Counted from the stretch's first letter, positions 21,451 through 32,772 are shown. The stretch is DNA of 64,000 nt from Tenrec ecaudatus (GCF_050624435.1 NC_134537.1:128316086-128380085), one strand, 5' to 3'. Numbers and translations: made by a program. Notes: generated by a model not told the origin, from the sequence alone.

Positions 21451-23600
21451 AGAGCAGGGTTCCATTACTTATACATTACAAATCTTATTTAAGAAGAGAC
21501 ATCGGGGAAGCCAGAGTTTGAAACCGCTCTAGTCAGCGAGCAGAAATTCCAAAACAACAACAACAAAACAAACAAACAAAAAGAATGAGATATGGTCATT
21601 TTCCTGGCCTAGATGTGTTTCCCGAATACTAAGCTAAGCAGATTTGTGCAATGTGGTATCAACAATTGGGCCCAATAAAGCTTCTCTTTATTCCCTCTGC
21701 CCAAATCTGCTCAGAACACAACTGTTACCTTTGCAGGTGAAAAACATTAGCTACCAAAGGTGTCATTAGTTTCTCTTAATGTACTTGGAATAATTCACCA
21801 GCTACCACCCGCTCACCTGTGGCAGTTTGAAAATGAAGCCATTGTACCCTCCCCTCCAGCAGTGCATCTGCTAAGAATGTTCTGGAATGCGGGCCTGCTC
21901 CGCTGCCCAGAAGTGAACAGCCTGGTAAAGTCAGCAGGGGGTCATGATCCTGCAGGGAAATGGCAAGGAGCCGTTTTCTTGGCACATCTCTAGCGGGTTG
22001 TTCCATTCGAAATTGAATATAAAAAATAAATAAAATAAAGAGAAAGAAATTGAATGTAAAAGTTAATTTTCAATATGGCTTCGATGACATTCACCTCTGG
22101 AAAATTGCCCAGTAATGAGGGATGGAATCTTACCATGTTTTCTGGAGCTGAATACTATATGGAACGAATAGGAGTTCCCTGTGTAAAATAGGATGCATTA
22201 ATACAATTAGCAAATGCATTACCTCTGGCATCATTTCCAGTAGGTCTGTGTAGGTTTGGGCGCGGGGGAAGGCATGAAGCAAACATATGATTTAGCTGCA
22301 TGGGAAACCAGAGAGTAACACAGAGTTTGTGTTCGAATTCAACTGAGCAGAAGTAAGAGCAGATGTGAGCATTACTTAAGAGTGACTTTAAAGATACATT
22401 CTCTGTTAGCTGGAACCATTAGACTGTGAACGTATCTTCTAGAGACTTGCAAAAGATGTGGAAATGGGTATAAAAAGTAGCTTGATGTGGTACAGTTAAA
22501 ACATTAAAGTTTCTTAGGGAACTGTTTAAGCTAACTTCGTTTTTGCTTGCTCTCCCATCCAATGAAACCTTTCTGCAAAGTATGAATTAAGCTAAATAAA
22601 TGGAGATCTTTGTAGGAACATGAGATCTATGGGCTTAAATTGAGCGACGCACCATCAGACAGTTGATAGGAAGTAGGAACCTGCTTCTTAACCGAAGCTG
22701 GTTAGTGCAAGAACCCAGGGGACTTTGGCCATTATTGACTTGGCCATCACCTTCACAGGACATGAGATGCAAATCTTTCACACTAGTCTGAGGAACGGGT
22801 TTCTATTTATGAATTCATTTATTTGATTCATAATAGAAAAATTAGGTTACTCGTGTTTATTAGCACATTTTCCTATGTTATTTCTGCAAGAGCCAAGATC
22901 ATATATGTGAATGGCCCTTGACTCTCTTCGGAGGTAAGGCTATCCATTGCTAAATGAGACTTCCAAAGATCATTTTAGAAACTGAAAAGTAATGTATAAT
23001 AGCTTCTATATTTCACCTGTTCAGACTGAACAGTAGCTGTGTCAGCTTCCTAAAAATGCTTCAAATATTTAACATACACATTGGGGATACAGAACAGTTA
23101 ATACTTTTATAAATTTTAGGGTAATATCTATGACATGTGCACTAATCTTTCCCCTGAAAGTTGGCAATACTTCCCCAGAAGGGGAGCATTCACAATGAAA
23201 TGCTCTTTTCATACAATTTTTATTTCTATTGTTCTTAACACCTTTTTCCCCCCTGAAGCAACATTGTTGGCCTGAAAAGATAAACATTCATCCCCTATAC
23301 CTTAAAATATGCATTTAAACTCACACATATTTTTTCTATCACTTTGAGTTTTGAGAGGAAATTCTTGCAAATTTGTAGAAATACTATATTTAACAAGCAC
23401 CATGGTGAATCTGTAAAACATATTGCCATGCACTAGCTCACTTTGTGTCTATCATTTGAAAACTGCGTAAGGTATCATATTTCTTAGAACTTGAAAAACA
23501 ACAGAATTCAAAGAAATATCTATATAGCTTAAAGTCAGTATACAATTATACATGCAAACACATCTCTAGATATATACAAAAGTGACTTCATTTTTCCCTT
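21451..23600. other. Unique sequence, no gene
   Basis: Includes A-rich runs at about 21550-21590 and 22019-22045. ORFs of 72-77 codons look like chance. No repeat or RNA recognised. Confidence 0.35.
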
Positions 23601-23676
23601 AAAAATAAACAGGTGCCTGTGCCTCCAGCTCCTATTTGCACCAGTGTACAACCTCTGCTCTGTCCAGACTTGCAAG

Positions 23677-24110
23677 CTGTCCGGAGGCTGCACTGCAGCA
23701 TGGCGGCTCCAGTGCCGCGGCTCCAGCAAGACCTGGCTGCCAACCCCTCCGGCTATGGCGCCCTCACTGAGCTCCCAGACTGGTCCCACGCGGATGGCCG
23801 TCCTGCACCCCCAATGAAAGTCCAGCTTCGAGGAAAAGCCCAAAGGGAGAAGTCTGTGAGACGAGTCGTATTGCTGCCTTAGGAAATGGACGCTAGATTA
23901 CAGGCATGGGAGCTCAGGCGGAAGCAGAAGTTGCAGGAAGAAGAAAGGAAGCGGGAAAATGCACCGAAACCCAAAGGGGCTGCACTATAGAGCCCCCTTG
24001 CACAGCAGTAAAAAAGCACCACTGGCCAGCTTGCTTCTTTTTTTAAAACAAATAAAAATAGGTGCAGCAAAGCAAAGCAAAAAAAAAAAAGAAAGAAAGA
24101 AAGAAAGAAA
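23677..24110 (+). pseudogene. MRPL52: Processed pseudogene of mitochondrial ribosomal protein L52
   Basis: Translation from about 23678 gives VRRLHCS, then from 23700 [22 protein letters not shown] and further the DGRPAPPMK block. These match the well-known N-terminal half of MRPL52, a component of the mitochondrial large ribosomal subunit of about 120 residues. The reading frame is destroyed at 23880-23882 (a Gln codon became TAG, just before EMDA-LQAWELR) and again at 23988-23990 (TAG where the parent has lysine). There are no introns; an AATAAA lies at 24051-24056 and a poly(A) tract degrading to GAAA repeats at 24078-24110. These are the marks of an L1-mobilised mRNA copy. The extreme N-terminal mitochondrial targeting part is absent. 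It cannot encode functional protein. Confidence 0.9.
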
Positions 24111-24151
24111 TCACCATTCTCGGATTAATCTCCTTTCAGATGGTTTTCCAA

Positions 24152-24592
24152 GAATCCAGGAGAGATGGTCACTTCAGGATCAGTGGCGATAACAATGGGA
24201 GGATGGAGGGAGGGTGGGGTGAAAAGTGGGAACCGATGTACGAGGGTCTACATAACAGCCTCCTCCCTGAGGGGATGGACAACAGAAAAGTGGGCAAAGG
24301 GAGACATTGGACAGTGCAAGAGATGACAACATACTAATAATTTATAAATTATCAAGGGTTCATGAGGGAGGAGGGACCGGGGAGTGAGGGGGCAAAAACG
24401 AGGAGCTGATACCAAGGGCTCAAGCAGAAAGCAAGTGTGCTTGACACAATGGATGGATGGATGGATGGATGGATGGATGGATGGATGGATGGATGGATGG
24501 ATGGATGGATGGATGGATAGATGGATGGATGGATGTATTTTTATAAGAGTTGTGCGAGCCCCCACTAAAATGATTTTTAAAAATAATAATAA
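24152..24592 (+). repeat. L1 3' end (younger type), sense
   Basis: The sequence corresponds to the complement of the L1 tails at 16.8-17.2 and 60.7-61.1 kb: 'gaatccagg', 'gtgggaacc', 'ggatggacaacagaaaagtgggcaaagggagacattgg', 'taataatttataaattatcaagggttcatgagggagg', 'gagctgataccaagggctcaag', and the terminus 'ataagagttgtgcgagcccccactaaaatgattttt' with an A-rich tail. The 3' UTR contains an expanded ATGG microsatellite. Confidence 0.8.
24450..24535. repeat. (ATGG)n microsatellite inside an L1 3' UTR
   Basis: About 21 tandem ATGG units with a single ATAG interruption at about 24517-24520. In other L1 copies here the same position reads as short 'tatg'-type repeats, so the array likely expanded from them. 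Confidence 0.9.
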
Positions 24593-24607
24593 AAAAATAA
24601 ACAGGTG

Positions 24608-27394
24608 GGAGCTTATGGGTTGACCTGAGTGCTTTTTCTATGGAATTTTGTTATTAAATGTTGAGAATTTAGAAAAGATTTTTAAGAGTTGCATAAAATA
24701 TATAAAATGCATTTCTCCATACATTTCTTGGATGAAATCCATTTTTTTAATGTTCAAATTAAGATCCCATTTTTATGTCACTGAAAAGGATTCCCATTCA
24801 TCATCCATAGGAATTAAGCAAATAGTATGGCCATACATGTTTTATTGACCTTTGTTCTGGGGTCGGTATCCAACGGCATTTATAACCTACTCTATTAAAT
24901 GTTTATCATGCGCCTGTAATTACCTCAAGATCTCATGAATTCGTCTGCTCTCTCTAGTTCACTTTCAATCCAAGTAGCAATCCCTTCAACAAGCGGGTAA
25001 CATCTCTGCCAGAAGAACTTGAGCACCGCTGCCGAGCGACACGCTGTGGGGTAGTTAGAGAATGATGCCCACACACGTCTTTCTGTAGCACCAGGATTTG
25101 CCAACAAATATTTTGACCTGTGTCAGCAATATTTTCTATTCCTGCTCCATTTTACATATTAGGTATAACCAGAGAGAGACAGACACTGAGAGACAGCAAG
25201 ACAAAGCAAGAGACAGAGAGAGACTTCTTTAGAGTCAGGCAAAGGCCCTCCTAGCTTGTCCTTCCTCAGCACAGGGTCTTTCGCAGGAGGCTCCAGGCAG
25301 CTCAGTAGGAAAGGGTCAGTGATTTCCTCACCCCTGATTCTATTGGACTGGACTCCAGGGAAAGCTGCTGAGGGATAATCGTTTTGCAAGATGCAATGAA
25401 TGCAAAACCTTTATGTCTATTCCTGCGGTTACAATTCATAAAGCCAATCTTGGAGACAAGCTGGAGTCTGTTGTCTCTGGGAAGAATTGTAAATGAGCTG
25501 CTGAGACATCCTGCTTAGGAAATTTCTTGAAGAAAGGTTAAGTGTAAATTGCCCTTTGGATTAGTCTGAACAACCCCATTATAAAAGTGGCTGAAACTAC
25601 TATGCGGAAGTAATGGGTTTTTTGGTTGTTGTTTCAAGATAGGAATGCTTTCTTGGAAGGCATGCAGAAATGTAAAATCATGCTTAATTTTTCATGCAAT
25701 ACTTATAAAATTATATTTTTAATTCCTCTTGGAGAGAAAGAAGCAAAACAAAAGATCCTTGTAGAATGTAAATTCTAAAGAGTTGTTATTACCTACATAA
25801 ATATCCCATACAACCTAGAGTATACAGTTCACATAAGGCAAAGCATATATCCACGCTCCAAAATATATTGAAGAATTTCCAAAAGAATTGGTGAAAGTAT
25901 ATTCAAATTAAAATATAAAATCAGAGCTAAAAAATGTCTACAGCTTTATGCTCCTGATATTTAAGGCATGACCTTATTCTAACACCATAAAGAAAAGAAT
26001 ATCATTAAGATTGCTTGACTGTTTTTTATTTTATACGGAAGAAGTCATTTTACAATGCCACTAGATTGTTACACAGACATTTTAATAGTAGTAGTTGAGA
26101 GCCATAATGAAAAACAATGGTCCCTGCTGTACCCTTATTAATCCCTCCTGCTTTTTCTCAGAGACGACCTCTCTTAAATATTTTTTGCTTTTCGTTCATC
26201 TGGTTCTTTCTTCCATAGCTCTACGTAATTTCTTGATTCAGTGACATGAATCATAATATATTGTGTTTCTGCTACACTAGATGAGACTTTAGCTGGTTTA
26301 CTTCTCTTGTTTCCTATTCAGCCTTTCAACTTTATGATGCTATTTTTGTTGCTTTAGTACACAGTTGGGCTTTCAATCATAGACTTAAAATTTGGTTCTA
26401 AGTCATTGAGTACACACTTTGTAAGATGGCTATATTAGTGCTTCTGCCTCCCTTTCCACTTCTCCCCATTTGTGTCAGCCCACTTAATTTTTCATTGGAA
26501 TGGATGGAAACATTTGCACTGTTTTGTGTATGGTGGGCACATTAGTTGTTAATAAATTGATCCAAAATATGGAAAAGAATTAGACAGCTTTTACACAATT
26601 TTAATCATGTAAATATTGTTCATTGCAATGGCAAGTCACCAGTCAGGGCCTGATTGAAAATGTTCTGCTTAAGAGATAAAAGTAATGTTTCAGTGAAATA
26701 AGGCCCCATTACGCACGCGTGCGCTGTGCTGTAGAATTGGGGGGCTGTGTGGCAACTTCAAAATATTTTCCAAACTTTTTGAATTCTGTCTTCTTTAGAT
26801 TCTATTTCTTTTATCCTTCATTCTGGTTGCCTTGCTCCATATACTTGAATTCACAAGAGAATTGCTGACAGTGTGCCTTCGTCACAGAAAACACTCCAAA
26901 CATGTATGACTGCTAGTAATCAGGCGAATGGTAAAGATTTCTGGGCTCAACAACCCTAGGGAGGCTCTAGGTATGACTCCGAATTGCCTCAGGGGCCGTG
27001 GGCTTGATTTTTTGTTTTGATTATTCTTATATGTAAGCATAATAAACTTAATTTCACAAGCTAGCAGCAAATACAATAAAATTTCTAATAGAAGTTCTAT
27101 AAACTTAAAGCTAATATTGAGCATATGGATCCAATATAATTCCTTCGTTATAGACAAGAACATTTACTCCTAGAATGATTTTGTGAACCGAGTGGACAAA
27201 GGAAGTCCAACAGATAGAAATTTGGATATAAACTACTGATATGCTCCAAGCCCAGAGGAAGCAGCTCCCAGGAGGAATGGCTACAAGTCACCTGCAGAAA
27301 TTCAAGAAAATGTGTATGTAAAATATTTAACCCAGCTAGTCGTCCTTCGTTTGCACTTAGTAAATGACCTCATTATACTTGTCTGTGAACCCAC
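24608..27394. other. Mostly unique AT-rich sequence
   Basis: Contains a purine-rich stretch (25172-25225), a CpG palindrome at 26712-26723 and one odd ORF (24925-25107), described separately. No repeat or RNA gene recognised in the remainder. Confidence 0.35.
24925..25107 (-). other. 60-codon ORF of unknown nature
   Basis: The minus-strand ORF reads with a fairly protein-like composition, including the segments AAVLKFFWQRCYPLVEGIAT and ESELERADEF, and the DNA keeps several CpGs. I do not recognise the family. No splice acceptor, poly(A) signal or flanking exon can be shown. It could be chance, a fragment of a retrocopy, or an exon of an unannotated transcript. Confidence 0.2.
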
Positions 27395-27452
27395 AGTAGA
27401 TAGGATTGCTAAGAGTCAGAATCAGCTTGAGGACAACTAATAACAGCAACAT
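27395..27452 (+). repeat. RTE or AfroSINE 3' tail fragment
   Basis: The 'ggattgctaagagtcagaatcagcttgaggacaactaataacagcaac' stretch matches the shared RTE/AfroSINE 3' terminus. Nothing upstream is recognisable. Confidence 0.55.
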
Positions 27453-27959
27453 GTTTCGTTCCAGCCTGAATAAATTTAAAATTTGAACATTCATATTCTG
27501 AATATGATTTTTTTCTATTAGTTGGTCAAATCTATGAGTTTTAAATGGTAGAACAAATAAAGTGTTGCTTTTTTAAAATACTATCTGGATTCTTACAATG
27601 GACTGAAAAAGCATTGGTAGATGAATAGTTCAACATTTGATGAAGTAAAATTGACATATACTTTGTTTTTTAACTCTTAATAAAGAGCATTGCCTCCATT
27701 TGGTGCTGTTGAATAACCACTATTAATTAGTAACCTGATGAAAAATAGATTTTTATTTCACATATCAATCTTACTAGCTGTTGTTAATTAATCTAGAAAT
27801 ATCCTCTTTGAAAAGATTGTGAAGTGAAATTCAGCCTAATATGATTGCTTCATGAATTAAAGAGAAAATTCATGTTTATTATTCTTAGCTAATAAAAAAC
27901 ATGGAAGATAAATTTTATCATGATGCATTTTCAGCCTATTAACCAAATTTTATAGTATT
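27453..27959. other. AT-rich unique sequence
   Basis: Contains many TAAT/ATTA words (for example 'ttaattagtaacctg' and 'gttaattaatctag'), the type of content seen in conserved homeodomain-bound elements. Conservation cannot be judged here. Confidence 0.3.
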
Positions 27960-28270
27960 TTCTTAAAACTTTTTTAATGCGATTTGGGCAAAAGTTTACT
28001 CAGCAAATTGGTTTTCCATTTAACAACTCATTTTCATTTTGTTTTGTGACATTTATTGCAATCCCCTCTCTTCCCACTTGCTCCTCATATTTCTTATATC
28101 TGTTCTTCCTTCTTTCTGATCCCTTCATGCCTTCTCAGTTTTAGCTCATGGAAAATGATGTCTTTTGATCACTGATAGTTGATTACTGGCAGGAAAATTA
28201 CTTCCATAAGGTTACTGTTCAACTGATAGGCCCACCTCTTCAACTGAAAGTTGAAGCAAGATGGTGACTT
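27960..28270 (-). repeat. L1 3' UTR, older afrotherian type
   Basis: The plus strand shows 'gcgatttgggcaaaagtttactcagcaaattggttttcc', 'ttttgttttgtgacatttattgcaatcccc' and 'cttctttctgatcccttcatgccttctca', matching what I recall of the elephant-type L1 3' UTR complement and matching the copy at 54.5-54.8 kb. Confidence 0.6.
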
Positions 28271-28640
28271 AAATTTCAGGCATGAAGATTTACTAAAGGA
28301 ATAGTATCAAGATTTATATGTATTGTTTTTGCTAACTGCTAACCCCAAAGCAAAAAAAAATGTAGACCAGAACCCTGACCTCTCTGTGTGAGAAAGCGGA
28401 GACTTGGATCTCTCTTACATTACAGTCTCTAAAACAGAGCACATTTCTCTCTGTTGGCTAGGTTGCTCTAAGTCATACTGGACTCAAAAGCAATCAGTTC
28501 CTTTTGTTGATGGTAAAATCATTACTGACATTAATTCCCAAAAAAACCCCACCAACAACAACCCTTTCAGACATACTGTTTGCCATTTCCCTTTATAGTG
28601 AACGACTTTGGAGCATTTTTCGCGGTTCCTGTACTGGGGT
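28271..28640. other. Unique sequence
   Basis: No feature recognised apart from an A-run near 28350 and a 'caaaaaaaccccacc' run near 28540. Confidence 0.35.
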
Positions 28641-28835
28641 GGAGCCCTGGTGCCCAGTGAGTTGGGCAGGGGGCTGCTAAGCGCAGCCTCAGCTGGAGAA
28701 ACCTCCCACTGTCCCAGTTGAGGCAGAGAAGGATGTCTAGTTCCCTAAGGATGGATACGCTCCGAAGCCCACAGGGGCAACTCTGCTCTATCCTATGGGG
28801 TCACAGGGAGTTAGAATGCATTCAAACCCTAAAAC
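28641..28835 (+). repeat. AfroSINE
   Basis: The head 'ggagccctggtgcccagtgag' is followed by 'gggctgctaagcgcagcctcagctggag' and the body 'ctccgaagcccacaggggcaactctgctctatcctatggggtc'. Its tail meets the next copy tail to tail. Confidence 0.75.
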
Positions 28836-28849
28836 AAATTCCTTGCCAT

Positions 28850-29043
28850 CTAGTCAATTTGATTCTGGTTAGTAGCAAACTGTAAGGCAGAATAGTACTT
28901 TCCTTTCGAGTTTTCAAAGCTATATGTATATCGGTTCACAAGGGGAAAGTCTCCTCTTTTTCCCAGGGAATGGCTGATGGGTTCGAACTGCTGACCTTGT
29001 GATAAACAGCCCAGTAAGCAAGCCACCACACCACCAGAGTTCC
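28850..29043 (-). repeat. AfroSINE
   Basis: The plus strand reads 'tgccatctagtcaatttgattctgg', 'gcagaatagtactttcc', 'gggttcgaactgctgaccttgtg' and 'ccaccacaccaccagagttcc', the full SINE complement. It starts about 15 bp after the end of the plus-strand SINE. Confidence 0.8.
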
Positions 29044-29299
29044 ATGTGGCAATCCCCAAAGGAAACTAAGAAATGGAGTAGCTTAATGAGCAAGAAGCTT
29101 GTTGTCCTTAGAGCCCGTGGACGCCAGCATGGCAGGAGGAAGCACGGCCCTGTCCCATGCGTCCTCACAATTGGTAGGTTTAAGCCACCATGCAGATATT
29201 GGGGCAATAAATTATCTCCTAAGGGTCTGCCTTTTTTACAATGATCATTTCTAGGGATGGATCCCTCTTGGCAACTTACCTGAAAAATGAGAAGAAGAA

Positions 29300-29475
29300 A
29301 AAATCGCCCTCCTCACTGCTGAGGAGCATTCTGTTTGTACTTCTTCCAAGACAGATTCACTCATCTTTTGACAACCCATGGCATATTCAATATATTTAAA
29401 TCTTCAAAATATCCCCCAACAATACCACAAGTCGAAAGCATCATTCTCCTTCAGTCTTCCTTCCTTACATATTAA
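29300..29475 (-). repeat. RTE LINE fragment
   Basis: 'gaggagcattctgtttgtacttcttccaagacagattcactc' and 'caacccatggcatattcaatatatttaaatcttc' on the plus strand are the complement of the RTE ORF2 C-terminal region. Confidence 0.65.
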
Positions 29476-30554
29476 TAAACAGTAAAAACCTCAAGTGTAC
29501 ATACTCCCTTCGCCATTCTTTAATCTGTTCAATAATTCGTTTTGTCTTTATTTCTGTATTTTGAAAGGAAAGAATTGAGGTACACTGGTCATGCTTGGTT
29601 ATTAGCAAATTTTGACTTGCTGTACATGTTAGATGTTCATCTTAGTGATTCAAATTATCTCATTATAAACTTAATGCGAAATACTCATATCTTCTTATAA
29701 GGCATATATTTCTAGTTTTGAAGTGAGAATTTTACAAGTTTCATATGCCTTGTATTATATAGTATAAAGAAATTCACTATTAGACTATTTTATAATATAG
29801 TATAGTCTTAAATTTTACAAAGAACTAGTGATTCTATAAGTGCTATTTGTATGTTCAATGATCCACAAATTCTAGGGTCAGCATGATTTATTTAATTTCA
29901 TGCCATCATGCCTTATTTTACTTAAATTAATCTAAGTAATTCTGCTGCCACCTCAAGCCAGTCCTGAAAGTATTTTCATTTCAATTAAGACTTCTAAGTG
30001 TTTTTAAACCGTCATTTAGCCATATTACACCTTAATTGTTTGTGTTACTCTTCCATGAAATGTCTCCAAATGGTTTTTACTCTGCCTGAAGGGACAGAAA
30101 AGGCCTTTATAAATTCATCAAGTGATGTAGAATTATTTGATAGATTATAATGACCAGTGAGTCTTTCAAGGTCTTTCAATTATCATTGTGATGGTCTAAG
30201 TAACCCAAACTGTGTTTCTCCTCTTACCTTGGATATCTGGGACCGCTAAGAACCAACATTCTGTGCATGCTAACGAATGTTATATTGTGTTCACTTACTG
30301 TCCATCTTAACACATTTGGGCAGATTCTTATAGAGTGTACTCACCTTAAATAGATTAGAACATTGTTTTTCATTAATAATAACATAGAAACTTATGTTTT
30401 ACTTTTATCCTATTGCCATAGCTATGTGCTCTCCACCTTCACTTTTATATAGCACAAATTTCATGTAAAGACCACCTGTCATTCAATATGTATTGCTTTT
30501 TATATGAGAGATACTGTTATTAAACAGTTTATATTTCCAATGGGCAAGGATATG
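29476..30554. other. AT-rich unique sequence
   Basis: No gene, RNA or confident repeat recognised. Confidence 0.35.
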
Positions 30555-31255
30555 ATTCCAAAAACCAATAGAATTATGCAACTCCTCAGTAAGAAAAAGA
30601 CAAATAGTCCAATTTAAAACTGGGCAAACATATGACATTCATATTACTAACAAACACATGAAAAATGTTCCCAATCACCAGCCATCATGAAGATGCAAGT
30701 AAAAAAAAACTATCATTGATAATAGTCCAATAAAAACAAGCACACAAACAAAACAAAAATAGATAAGAAAAAATTGCTGGAGTGGGTGTGGAGAGATTGG
30801 AACTCTTACACACTGCTGAAGGGTTTGTAACCACGTATAAGTCTTGCAGAAAGCAATATGGCACTACCCAAAACAACTGGGAACAAGAAAATCCATAAGA
30901 TCCAGCAATATCTCTGGTGGGAAGACACCCCAAAGAAGTAAGAGCAACAGTCTGGCCAGCCATATCCTCTCCCACTTTCATTGCAGCATAATTCACAATA
31001 GCAAGGTGCCAGAAACATCCTAATACCCATCAGGAAAAGAATGGTTAAAGAAACTCTGGGAAATACACACAGTGAAATGCTATCCATTCCTAAAAATTAG
31101 TGATGAAACCTTGAAGAACGTCATGGCATGAAGGAACTGAACACCATTATGCTGAGTCGTTAGTCAACTATAAAAGGACAAACGCCGAATGAAACCACTA
31201 CTATAAGATGAACACCCTGACATTAACAGGCGTCTGTGCTTGTGCTCAGGTCATG
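30555..31255 (+). repeat. Old L1 (L1M type) ORF2 3' end and UTR
   Basis: The order of landmarks follows the mammalian L1 3' end: 'caatttaaaactgggcaaac', 'acaaacacatgaaaaatgttcccaatcacc', 'gtgtggagagattggaactcttacacactgctg', 'gatccagcaatatctc', 'cattgcagcataattcacaatagcaaggtgcc', 'accttgaagaacgtcatgg', 'aaaggacaaacgccgaatgaaaccactactataag'. The minus-strand ORFs of 93 and 103 codons are antisense shadows. Diverged and non-functional. Confidence 0.8.
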
Positions 31256-32144
31256 TAATCTTCTAATTTGGCACCTCAACTAAAGAGGTGATATTCCTGC
31301 TTCATGCTAAATATCTATATTTCATTCCCATATTTATACATCATAAAAAACACTCAATCAGAGGAGGCCTCGCCTCCAGCGTAGTTAGTTTCAGGTTGGG
31401 ACTAGTCAGTTCCCACCATACAGCATTACTCCATGGTCACCCTAAAAAAATAGACACCCCTGTAAGGTGTGTCAGTGAACCTTAATAGACATTCAAGTCC
31501 AGAGGTGGGCGTGGAAGTGGGGGTGGGGCTGGGGAGATTAATGGCATATCAGTCTCAGAGAAGGTGATTTCACGTCCATGGTGGGAAAACTAGGATGGAA
31601 TAAACTCTTAACATTATTTTTATAGTCACCCAACACTCTGGATCATGCTCCTAATTAGGCATTCCAGACCGAGTTTCTATTCAGTCCTTGGTAGCCAAGG
31701 CCAAGTGGCATAAACAATAGGGACTTTGGACTTTGTTCTTTAGAGGTACATAATATCCTTCACAGATGGACCAGAAGGATCCAATTTGGAAATCTAATTA
31801 AGCAAACTGGACTTTACCTTCAACACACCTGTAACAGATTAAAGAAATGAAAACACTTTTTTGAACTTGAGGCTGAAAAACCTATTGTGAGGAGAGGCAG
31901 ATGACTGATATCCCAAGTTGTTGATTTGGAAGTCATTGGACTAAATTTCTTGCTTTAAGGGCGACCAATATTTGACAACCTAAGACTGCCCTAGAGTTCC
32001 TATTTTCATACTTACTGCTTTCTTATGACCTGTCCTAGTCCTGTAAGCTTAGTGGACATTCTTTGTGCAAGTAGTGTTAAATCATTTAAGTTTATAGTCT
32101 CTAAAAGTCAAAATTCATACATTTTCATCTAAAAATGTGGTTAC
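31256..32144. other. Unassigned sequence after the L1
   Basis: The first 300 bp could be more L1 3' UTR. A G-rich patch ('gaggtgggcgtggaagtgggggtggggctgggg') is at 31502-31534. No gene or repeat confidently seen. Confidence 0.3.
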
Positions 32145-32310
32145 AGATTTGGCTGAGATCTGAAGTTCGAAACTATCAGTTATCCTCAAGAGAAAGACGG
32201 GTCTTTCTGCTCCTGTAAAGAATTAGAGGTTCAGAATTTCATAGCAGCGGTTCTACTTTATCCTAAAAGGTCACTCTGAGTTAGCATAATGACTTAATAA
32301 ATTTGGTTTA
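32145..32310 (+). repeat. AfroSINE, diverged
   Basis: 'agttcgaaactatcagttatcctcaagagaaagacgggtctttctgctcctgtaaag' and 'cagcggttctactttatcctaaaagg' follow the SINE body. First of three same-strand copies in a row. Confidence 0.65.
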
Positions 32311-32386
32311 TTTTCTTTATGCACATATATCTTTCTCAACAGTGTCTCAATTCTGTATTGTTGCCTAAATTCATGACACTAATAAT

Positions 32387-32570
32387 GGTTCTGGTGGCCT
32401 AGTGGTTCAGCAGTTCCAAAACACCAGCTACTTTTCTAGAGAAAGATGGGGATTTCTACTCAAGTAAAGAGTTAGTCTCTGAAACTCACATAGGCCGATC
32501 TCCACTGTTCTATGGGGTTGCTATGAGTTGGCATCGACTCGATGACAGTTGAGTTTGGTTTGGGTTTTAA
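32387..32570 (+). repeat. AfroSINE, tenrec-like subtype
   Basis: The head 'ggttctggtggcctagtggttc' continues with an internal deletion to 'cagcagttccaaaacaccagc'. The 3' end 'ctatgagttggcatcgactcgatgacagttgagtttgg' is close to the usual consensus, so this looks fairly young. Confidence 0.85.
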
Positions 32571-32579
32571 TTAATAAAA

Positions 32580-32772
32580 AATGGTGTAGTGGGTTACTAC
32601 TAGTTGGTCTGCTAACCTCAAGGTCAGCAGTTCGAAACCACTGGCCACTGTGCAGGAGGAAAGCACGTCTTGCTACTCCTTTACATAGTTAAAATTTTGG
32701 AAATCCACGGGGCAGTTCTACTCTGTCCTACAGGGTTTCCATGAGTCTTAGTTGACTAGATATCAGTGAATT
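32580..32772 (+). repeat. AfroSINE
   Basis: 'ggtctgctaacctcaaggtcagcagttcgaaaccactggcc' and 'ccacggggcagttctactctgtcctacagggt' identify it. It begins about 10 bp after the preceding copy. Confidence 0.85.

Larger units (their letters stand above)
23601..24607 (+). mobile_element. Composite retroinsertion: inverted L1 piece + MRPL52 retrocopy + L1 3' end
   Basis: A perfect 15-bp direct repeat 'aaaaataaacaggtg' lies at 23601-23615 and 24593-24607 and encloses everything between. The left junction 'ccctt|aaaaat' is a good L1 endonuclease site on the minus strand (TTTTT/AA). Contents in order: an L1 fragment in inverted orientation (23616-23676), the MRPL52 processed pseudogene with poly(A) (23677-24110), about 40 bp of unassigned filler, then L1 3' sequence in sense orientation (about 24152-24592) ending in its A-rich tail. 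In the L1 copy at 61101-61115 the two L1 pieces are directly contiguous. That is the pattern expected of twin-priming inversion, with an unrelated cDNA joined at the junction. Confidence 0.8.
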
